Positions 55,856 through 64,000 of a stretch of 64,000 bases of DNA are shown here, piece by piece. The first letter of the stretch is position 1, and every line of letters starts with the position of its first letter. Source of the stretch: Viscum album (Eukaryota; Streptophyta; Magnoliopsida; Santalales; Viscaceae); NCBI GenBank assembly GCA_963277665.1, contig OY728121.1, forward strand, positions 1,649,430,062-1,649,494,061, in the 5' to 3' direction. The notes under the pieces are model-generated. The model was given only the letters and a program-made list of their open reading frames with translations, was not told the origin of the DNA and ran no database searches. The translations under genes were made by a program, and so were the position numbers.

Positions 55856-58421
55856 TGTAAGATGCCAACTTTTCTATGAGGTATGAAACCCTTAGTTTTC
55901 AGTTTATTTCCTTAATTTAATCTTAATGGAAATATATAATGAAAATATCCTGGAAATTATTATTTAAATGGAATGTTTAGCTCCTAAAGCTGAGGATTTT
56001 GGAGAAAAAAATCATGGCAACAAGGTTAGTAGGTGTTCTTACCCTACGCTACATGGTTTGATTAATCAATGTGGGGTGTTTCAGTGCACAGTAGAGTAAA
56101 ACATGGTTTTCCATAACCATGGTAAATAGGTTGTCTGTACATGTGACTCATCTCAAATATGAGGTGAAGGGGTTTCATTGGGGTTTTTCATGGTTAGTAT
56201 AACCATACACTAAACTCGTTATAGGGGTCTATTGGGCTATAGAAAAGTGAAATATTGGCACATAGCTTAGCCAACCATGCAGCCAAACCATGCAACCTTT
56301 TAAATTGGGGTAAAATTACTATTTTCCTTTGGAGGCTTATATATTTCTCACTATTTCCCATCTAATTTCCAACATGAAGTGCCTCCTCACCCCTTTATAT
56401 CTCACTTATTCCTAATATAGGCTTTGTGAGAACTTCTTCTTCTAATATTTGATCAAGACACTATTCATCTCATTGGATGCCTCTCTGTAGGAGATTCAAA
56501 ATGCTTCCTTATTTACCAAATTTATCTCATTGTCATTGGCACTATTTTTGTACAATACCATAAGACCCATTTTTACAGGAATTCGCCAATTTTTATGTTT
56601 TATTCTGATCTTTGAAAGATTAATGGTTGATACTAGAATAGACATCTACTATGGGAAGGTAGGTGTTCTATGACATTTCCCTCATTGTATTGCCATTTAT
56701 AAATTGTTTCCATTGTGCGCATGCAGTTTTCACCAAGAATATCTACTTAAAATTCATATTCATTAATTTAAATTGTCTACATGGTATTTTGGATCCCTTT
56801 TTAGATATGTGGGAATCAATAAATGTTGTGACCTTAACCTCGACCCCCTAATTTAGGGGTTTATCCTTGTTGTTCCTTTAGTAACCAATAATATAATTAC
56901 TTGAATCCCCATCAGGTGAGCTTGAAATGAAAACTAAAAAGGAAAATTATTTATCTTAATAAATGAATCATTAATTATTAAATGGAAAGTATATATGCAA
57001 ATGTAGATATAACACTTGGCCCTTATCCTTTATATTTAATTTTATAACTCGTTGCATGTCTTTATTTCACATTATCATATACGATGAAAAGTAATTGAAT
57101 GAACCTCATGAATTATAATTGGAGTGAGGGTTACATGGAAGAAAACAAATTATGATATACTAAATGGATAAGGTTATTATTAAACATGTCATTTTTTCAT
57201 CTTTATATGAATAACCAGGCATGATCCAGCCTTAGATTCCCAATAAAATTCCATGATCACTTAGCAGACACCATTTAGATTCATTGAGATTGTTACCAAG
57301 GGAGATACCAGCCTTAAAATGTGGTATTTATCTATTTGTGGATTACTAAACTGATTCTGTAGGATCCCTTCAATTTATCTCTAGAAAGTGGAATTCCTTG
57401 GATACACTCTTTGGATTTATCTTGATGTCCTTAGATACACACCACCATAGCTCACTCCATTGGTCACATTCATTCTTAGCTCAAGATTACTATGTACTTT
57501 CTTCACAGACTCGGTTATACACTTTAACTATGAAATTAATTTTGGTTTACCCCTTGGATTACATTGATACCCTTACATCGAAACTGAATAAGTTACCACT
57601 ATGAATGGGCTCGACCACATAGGTCAAGGAAGCCTTGGTTTCACCTTGAATCTTTTATTATTATCATAGTCAGCTTTTACATTACAAGTGACACCCTTTT
57701 TAACCTAATTATTTTAAACTGAATCATAATTAATAAAATGAATACATATTCATAGATACCAATCTAAGGATGAATAAGGTATTGGTCAATTATATTATAC
57801 GATATTAATTTTTATATACCAACACACATTAATAGTTTATATCCATAGACTATATTATTATAAACAATGTTCGTGGTCTCATAATGAGTTTACATAACAC
57901 CCTATCTAGGCCACCATTGGTACCTGGGAAGGCCATATGAGCATAGGTTTGGACAAAGGGAATCCCACATCTTTGTACATATGGAATCTTTATTTAGGAT
58001 GAGATATTAGTAGAAGATGACCAAACCAGAGCATGGGATTCTTAGATAGTTTTTATCCTTTTTGATTGTTTCATATATCATGTATTTTACTATCTTTCTA
58101 TTTCTATGTATTCCATTATTCTAATTTTGTATAAAAATTACATCATCTTTTATATGTGATATAGTCTACTGATTTTGATGGTTATCTATTTCTTTAATGT
58201 TTAAGTTTATTTCAACTACCTAATTTATTATTATCACAGTTTAATTGTTAATACATCTCTTTCGCCATTGTGATCTACTATAACCAAAGGGAATATTATA
58301 CCCACATAAACACTCTAGGCTCTCACAACATTTTGGAAGCTTCTGGAATATAGGGAGGCATGCTTGAGGGAATGTGGCCAACCATCTGGTTACTCAAGAT
58401 TGAAATAGTTTCGAGATATCA
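55856..58421 (+). repeat. 3' LTR of element C
   Basis: TGTAAGATGCC...GAGATATCA, 2,566 bp. It is the only unbroken copy of this LTR. It shares GCATGCTTGAGG and AATGTGGCCAAC (about 58,360-58,383) with the LTR ends of element C1. No gene is present. Confidence 0.9.
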
Positions 58422-60141
58422 AAATTTTTAATTATTAATGTTGTTTTATTTTTTTCAACCCTCGGAAGAAGAATTATTGTTTAGAAGAAAATGAAAATGT
58501 GGATTTATGTTCTATATGTTTTTTATCTGAAAGTTACAACATTATTTGATTTCATTTTGTGTCCATAAGATCTCTATTTTTTGATTGATTAGAAAACTTC
58601 TAATAAAGGTGATATTTCAAGAATATTAAATGTGTTTATATTTTTTGAAGATGGTGAGTTCTATTACTCCGAAGTTATAAGACTCAAAAATTATGGAAGG
58701 TGAGATGTGTATGTTTTATGGTGAAAAATAAATGAAACAAATTTAATGTTTGAATGTATAATATATTTTATGGAGACACAAATTAAAATCAGAAATGGAA
58801 AATACCTTATGAAATAATTTGGATTCTCAAAACATGTATGTGATATTTTATTGTTTTGTTAAAATGGGGAATTATGAATTGTATTATGTAATATGTATGA
58901 ATAATTATTTCTTACGTGAAGTTCATGATCACTAAAATTTGGAAAAGTTAAATTGAGTAATGATATGTGTAAGACTAATTAATTATTATACATGAGTCAA
59001 AAAAAGGAATGTAAGAGTATACTAGTTAGATGAATTTGTGGAGTTGAAAAAATGATAATGTGTACTAATAGATGATAATATATATTATAAGTTTTAATGT
59101 AATCAAAATATGATCTAGTTATGATAATTTTTAAGATCAAATAATATGAAGGGTCTAAAAATAAAATTTGATAATCCTAATTAGACAAAATGGTGATTGA
59201 TGAGATAAATTTTGATTTAAAGAGATCTAAATAAAAAACTAAAGAGTCATGAGAATACTCATGTTGATGTATATGAAAGAGAAATGTATTAAATAATTGG
59301 AAAATTCCATGAGGGTTCACACTGATACACATATGATTATGTGTATCTTATGTATGGGTCATCAGTTAAAGAGGGGGAGATTTGAAAAATGTAGAATATT
59401 CAAAAGATCAATCCTGAACGTTTTTTTAAGATTTAACAATGATCTAAAATAATGTAATCTAGATTTGTGTGTGCTATGAATCAGAAGTTATGTTAGTTTA
59501 TGTTGATTAAGTTCAAGAGCTAATGTAATGATCTTTGGATTCACTAAGGAAGGGATAAGTTTGATATTTTATATTTTTAACAGATATATCTCGAGATGAG
59601 AAAAAATGTGTTTCAAGATGTGATATTGAATTATTCTACAATATTGAGTTATGAATTACTTTTTCCATAATAAAAGTTGATCTATAGTTATAGAAATTGG
59701 CAGATGAATGAGAATTTTAGAGGTTACTAATCAGAGTTCAGAAATTTTGTTGAAGAAAAAGAAGACTAAGAGGATAAATAGGCTATATTAAAATAACTTA
59801 AAGCATTCACGATTCAAATGATAATAGTAACTCTAATAACTATAGATTTATGTGGAGTGGAGTTCATTTCAAAAAATATATATGTTTTAGAATTGAAAAA
59901 TTAAATGGATTCGAGTGATTTCACACAATCCTTAGGGAAATTAAAATTAAATATGATGAAGCAGATATGGAAATCAAAGATTAAATATCCATTAAGTTGA
60001 ATTCATGATTCTCGCTATGATTTTTAGAAGTCTTGAATATTTTTGACATTATGTTTTGGTAAAGAATTGAAAAATTCATGATAGGATATCTATAGAGGAC
60101 TTGAAGGTGGTTAACCAAGATTTAGAAAAATTGGATGATAT
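58422..60141. other. Unassigned AT-rich stretch between elements C and D
   Basis: Nothing here matches a protein family, RNA gene or LTR that I can recognise. AGAGGGGGAGA at 59,371-59,381 looks like a polypurine tract and might mark the 3' end of another lost LTR element, but no LTR pair was found. The stretch ends at the first base of element D's LTR. Confidence 0.5.
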
Positions 60142-61149
60142 TGTAATGTCCTAGAAATTCCATGAAAATATTTTTTAAATTATATGGGATTATTTTGAGA
60201 CAAAAAGCTTAGAAAATACCTAATTCTGAGGCCCGGTGAGCCAAAAATAGAATCTTGATCATTTTTTAAATTATTTAAATAAACATGTGAGTGTGTTTTT
60301 ATAACTATTAAACTGGTGCTCCGATGAAAAATTTAAGGGAACTGTTGAACTCAAAATGATTGGATTTTCCTAGAAAGGTCATAACTTTGACTAGCAAGGT
60401 TTGACTGGAAAAGATAATTTTTGGACCTTTCAGAAGAGAAATAAAATAAATTAAAAAGTTATTTTATTAGTTTTTCCTCACTGATGAGTGGTGGCACATT
60501 AGCACTGCGGCACGACGATGTGGTGACAATGAAACTCATTAAATTAATCCCATTAATGAGGCTCATTAACTAAAGAATAATAGATAGACTATTTCATAAA
60601 TTAACCCTCATAATGACATGACGACGGAGCGTAATAGAAATGATGTGACACGTTTCTTTTTTAATGAGATAATGGGGGGGAAAAAGTTGGAGATCTAGGA
60701 ATTTCTCTAATGAATCTATGGAGAGTTATCCTCTACAATGAAAAAAGATAGACGTGGTCTCCTTCAACCCTATGAAGGATTGCTAGAAATGTGGGTAGTA
60801 TATCATGAATTAAGAACGAAGGCATGCAGCCTTTCTCTTCCCGGACCAACTTTTATCCCAGGTAGGGGTTTAGTTTTTTTGTTTTGATTTTCCCCATTTG
60901 TCATTCTAAAATAATAAATGGGGACAAACCCCCGAACAAGTTGATCCGCTCATTGGTTTTTCTTGTGGGTGGGAGATTGTTCTCGGGGTTTTCCATCAGG
61001 GATAATTTTTTGATGGAACCTAAATATTCTTCCCTCATATTTTAAAATCTAACTCGGAGGATGTGGGATGACACAAAGAAGGACTGGGACCCTCCGCCTT
61101 TTTGAGTTCTTCATGGATGAACCTTCATGTTGACGGAGAATCTTTTTTG

Positions 61150-61800
61150 AGGCCGTAACTGGGAAGATGGTACCCCATGGAGGTCAGAGGCACATACCGT
61201 CAGATGAAAGGACCACCAGAGCTGAACCATTGGCCTGCGGAAAGTCCTTCTAGTGGTGGTGGCCTACGTTGGTGCACCATAATAGAGAAACATGGAGTAT
61301 TCCACAATGGAGTAGTAGGAACATACTTCAAGACACGACCATCCATCCATGTTGGATGTGCGGCGCATGCTGCCCCGCGGTCCAGCGGGGACCATGTGAA
61401 GGACAGAGGGACAACCGGCATGGTTGGAGACACTGTGCATGAACCAGACACTGCCTGGAATAAAGGATAGAGGAGGCCAGCCTACCATGTGGGCCAGGTG
61501 GGGGGGGGGGGGGCTAATTGGGCCGCTGGGCAGCCCGGGCTGGGAACAAACTACCCCGCCTTTTGCTGGTCAGGCCGGGTGGAACTAGGTTGCTGGACCA
61601 CCCAGTGGGCTGGACCCTCGATCAAACCGAACAGGGTCCTACAAGGCCCAATGGGCATGGCCCCGTGGCTAGACCAAACTAGGCCAGACCAAACATAAAC
61701 TTGGTTGGGTCTGCTCTGTCGAACCGGGCCGACGAATATAGGACCCTGATGCTGGGTTGGTCCGATTGGCCCAACCTGACATAGACACAACCGGCCCATG
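61150..61800. other. GC-rich block with a G14 run in the LTR of element D
   Basis: A sharp change from AT-rich flanks to GGGCC/GGCCC-rich sequence, with 14 consecutive G at 61,500-61,513 and repeated GGGCTGG / CCAGCCC words that could fold back. It holds the densest CpG in the window. Overlapping open frames on both strands here are expected of GC-rich DNA with few stops. No protein family was recognised. Confidence 0.7.
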
Positions 61801-62027
61801 TTTACTAAAACATCAATATCATTCAGAATGGGCAATCGTTAGATGAGTCGTGTGTGGTGTTGGAACCCTCATGCCAAGTTGGTTCTTTTGGAATGCTCTA
61901 TGGAGGATTTAATAGATGTTGAAATACGAATAATGGAATGGGGAGTATATTATTTTTGGAATCAATCATTTAATGTCCATTAATCCGGTGGATATATGAG
62001 ACCCAAATACTGCTAACAAGCAGGCCC

Positions 62028-62227
62028 AAGTGACCCTCTATTCTGAGAAGACAAGTGAACCTATGTGGATCCGCTCCAAGCGACCCTCTGTGGATTATCT
62101 TCAAGTGACCTTGTGTGGATTTTCTATAAGCAACCCAGTGTGGATGAGCTATAAGAAACCTTGTGTGGATTAGCTATAAGTGACCCTATGTGGATCATCT
62201 ACAAATGGCCCTCTGTGGACCAGATAT
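62028..62227. repeat. 25-bp tandem repeat array in the LTR of element D
   Basis: Eight units of exactly 25 bp with consensus AAGTGACCCTGTGTGGATTA followed by GCTAT. Unit starts fall at 62,028, 62,053, 62,078, 62,103, 62,128, 62,153, 62,178 and 62,203. The first unit is the most divergent. Confidence 0.9.
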
Positions 62228-62926
62228 GATGGAATAATATGAAATTGGCTTCATGTGACCTAGATGACCCACAATACTCATCAGGGATGAGTATCTCATC
62301 AATCCAAGGTGTTCAGTGTTATGACTGATAGCCTTTCATTTCGAACTTCAGATTATACACGTGTGAGTTGTCTTGAATCGTGGTTTTCATTGTGGATTTA
62401 TTTCTAGTATTTCCTTTGTGGTTTGGGGTCCCTACTGAGCATTTTTTTACTCACCCCTACCCGGGATTCACTGACACATGTTGTGCCTGGTGTAGATTAT
62501 CGACGCCTTGGTGGAGGATTATGTGGCCTAGGACCTGGTGGTGCCCAGTGAGATTAGGTAGGATTCTTGTACTTCTACAGCTTCCGGTAGCTACTCTTCA
62601 CTTACCCATCAGGTGGGGTTTATCAACGGATGGATTTTCAAAGATATGTTTTTTACTTTCTTGTTTTTAGTTTGTCTTTTTTTGGGTTTATATTCTAGCC
62701 CATTTGATATATAGCTTGTACCTTTACTCAGTGGGTTTTTAGTGGATTTCATGTTTACCTTTCCATTTTTTGGGGACGTGGTTGGTTGTGTGTGTGTATA
62801 GGTACTCAAGAAAAATCCATCCCACATGCAATATGACACCTTTGGTGGTAGTCTTCAACCCCTAGTCTTTGGGATGTGGGATTGGGGGAGTCACAACATG
62901 GGCCCTAGGGACGAGTCGTGAGAAAG

Positions 62927-62938
62927 TGGTATTAGAGG
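62927..62938 (+). promoter_or_regulatory. Primer binding site of element D
   Basis: TGGTATTAGAGG matches the tRNA-iMet PBS TGGTATCAGAGC with two changes. The AAG spacer in front is the same as in element C1. Confidence 0.85.
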
Positions 62939-63219
62939 TTTTCAGTTCAACCTCAATGACCAGGAGTCTGTTGTTTTGTTTTTGGGAAAAAGTGTTAAAT
63001 GTTTTGAATTCGACTTTCAGATTTGGGGAGTCTAGTATTGGTGCAGAGGCTAACTCAACTCTACACAAGAACCTCGAAATCTTCTTTTCAGCTCTATACA
63101 TAAAAAAAATGTTTGCATGCATCATATGGGAATTGAGTTTTTCCTAATGTTCTTCTTGAATCAATGTCAACTCACAAGGTTTAATATTCCATCTATGGTG
63201 AATATTGATCTATTTCAAG

Positions 63220-64000
63220 ATGCCTACATGGAGCCATCCATCTAGTATTCCAATACGTGACCGTGAGGAGAACCCGCCTAGTGATGTGGCCTCGGATCAG
63301 GGACCACTGCTAGAGATGGACCTGCCGGGTGGGGCACTAGTGTCACCACCACCCATTGATCCGTAGTTACTACCCTTGATACAGGTGGAGGATGAATACT
63401 GAATCAGTTCTTTTCACAAGTTTGAGGGATATAAACTTCCTAGGTTCAGGGGAGAGACAGATCCTTATGTCGTTGAGGACTGGATTGAGGCGGTAACATG
63501 GGTCTTCTACTTAGTGAGGATACCACTTGACCAAATGGGGATCTAAGCCACGAGCCTTATTCAGAGCTCGACATGGAGATAGTAGAGCTTGAAAATTCAC
63601 ACTCATGATGAGGAAACCCTCTCCTAGGATGACATCGAGCGGATTTTCCTAGAAGAGTTATTCCCCGTGACCTTGTGCTCAGTGCACATACAAGATATCT
63701 TTCACCTATAAAAGGGTAGCATGTCAGTGGTCGAGAACTCTACGAGGTTTACATAACTCTCCCGCTACTATAAAGATAAGTTATGATAACATTTATTTAG
63801 ATCTTAGACCTTTGAACAAGGACTACGATGGGGGATCAGTGTGTCAATGATTTCTCTCAGTATCCGCACTCAGAATGGAGTGCTAGAACGAGCTCTACTA
63901 GTAGAGAGATTCCTCATAGAGTAGGCATCGATGGTGGGAGATACCACCGAGCGACCTGTGGTCGAGTCTTCTAAGGAGGGTAGCCGACCGATGACGCTGA
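63220..64000 (+). pseudogene. Gypsy gag (element D), partial and with stops
   Basis: A frame from ATG at 63,220 reads through the N-terminus into FEGYKLPRFRGETDPYVVED and WIEAVTWVF (about 63,421-63,505), matching FxxxxPPxFxGxxDPxxAExWIxxMExxF of retrotrans_gag. After a frameshift, DDIERIFLEELFPVTLCSVH, GSMSVVENSTRFT and LSRYYKD (about 63,631-63,775) match WxxFxxxFxxKFFPxxxRxxKxxEFxxLxQGxMSVxEYxxxFTxLSRY. VLERALLVERFLIE (about 63,880-63,920) is the usual end of the domain. At least four stops lie in it (for example after IDP and EDEY). The zinc knuckle and pol would be right of the window. Confidence 0.8.

Larger units (their letters stand above)
27920..58421 (+). mobile_element. Element C: Ty3/gypsy retrotransposon (Tekay/Del-like), outermost of a triple nest
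   Basis: Its 5' LTR is in two pieces (27,920-28,105 and 47,757-50,114) separated by element B. Its 3' LTR is 55,856-58,421. Without B the LTRs are 2,544 and 2,566 bp. A PBS (50,120-50,130) follows the 5' LTR. Gag, protease, RT, RNase H and integrase remnants follow in gypsy order between 51.2 and 55.85 kb. The end of the polyprotein (LELFSDEYLPPL) matches that of element C1, and the LTR 3' ends of C and C1 share a block, so they are related. No matching target duplication is seen: ACTCA lies on the left and AAATT on the right. Confidence 0.85.
60142..62923 (+). repeat. 5' LTR of element D
   Basis: About 2.78 kb. The limits are inferred from a TGTAATGTCC start of the same style as B and the short AAG spacer before the PBS, as in element C1. 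The end reads GAGTCGTGAGA, so the usual C-A end would be mutated. It contains a GC-rich block, a G14 run and a 25-bp repeat array. Open frames inside it (for example 61,177-61,470) follow the GC-rich block and look like chance rather than genes. Confidence 0.7.
60142..64000 (+). mobile_element. Element D: Ty3/gypsy retrotransposon, 5' part only
   Basis: A 5' LTR beginning TGTAATGTCC (60,142) and ending about 62,923 is followed by a PBS (62,927-62,938) and a gag reading frame running off the window. The orientation is plus. The five bases before the LTR are GATAT, so the same five should follow the 3' LTR. Compared with its neighbours it has more GC and longer open stretches, so it may be a younger insertion. 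That is an impression rather than a measurement. Confidence 0.8.

Noticed and set aside
58422..58500. Possible continuation of internal sequence after the 3' LTR of C, suggesting a tandem LTR-internal-LTR-internal array
   Set aside because: Similarity to the bases after the 5' LTR is limited to a short A/T-rich stretch and fades within about 50 bases.
61177..61835. Overlapping open frames of 70-97 codons on both strands near 61.2-61.8 kb
   Set aside because: They fall in a GC-rich block with few stop codons, lie within an LTR, overlap on opposite strands and match no family that I know.
62380..62670. A 96-codon plus-strand frame before the PBS of element D
   Set aside because: It lies inside the LTR, matches no known protein, and LTRs of this type are non-coding.
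1..64000. tRNA, rRNA, CRISPR, bacterial operons, ribosome binding sites or intact host genes
   Set aside because: None was found. The window is plant-type repetitive DNA, and regular direct repeats with unique spacers are absent.

Overview
This window looks like plant nuclear heterochromatin: AT-rich, densely packed with decayed transposable elements, with no host gene that I can support. The evidence is plant-type Ty3/gypsy and Ty1/copia polyproteins, a plant L1-type LINE, a CACTA-type DNA element, TG...CA long terminal repeats (LTRs) with initiator-tRNA-Met primer binding sites (PBS), and frames broken every few dozen codons. The species cannot be named from the sequence. I label the elements A to F, plus C1 for the innermost one.

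Left part (1-19,802). A Ty1/copia element of SIRE/Maximus type (element F, minus strand) forms the scaffold. Its RNase H end is cut by a 5'-truncated LINE (1-1,795, minus). Its integrase is split by a 701-bp non-autonomous CACTA-like element (3,918-4,618, AAG target duplication). Its 5' LTR seems to be split by gypsy element A (7,681-19,319, minus), which has two LTRs of about 4.33 kb and only about 3 kb of interior with gag and RNase H remnants.

Middle (19,803-27,919). Copia element E lies on the plus strand, with protease, integrase, reverse transcriptase (RT) and RNase H remnants between 22.4 and 25.4 kb. AT-rich stretches on both sides are unresolved.

Right part (27,920-58,421) is a three-level nest. 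Gypsy element C (LTRs 2.54 and 2.57 kb) has its 5' LTR split by gypsy element B (28,106-47,751, LTRs about 3.6 kb, AAAAT duplication). B's own 5' LTR is split by gypsy element C1 (31,573-41,748, TTTAC duplication), which keeps gag, protease, RT, RNase H, integrase and a chromodomain-like tail in the expected order. C and C1 share LTR 3' ends and polyprotein tails and look like sister families of the Tekay/Del chromovirus type.

Right edge (60,142-64,000). The 5' LTR (2.78 kb), PBS and first part of gag of a further gypsy element D run off the window.

The genes work together only in the retrotransposon sense: gag makes the particle, protease matures it, RT and RNase H copy the RNA, and integrase inserts it. 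None of the copies here appears able to do so. Many in-frame stops are those expected from C-to-T or G-to-A change at CAG, CGA and TGG codons, as in long-methylated DNA.
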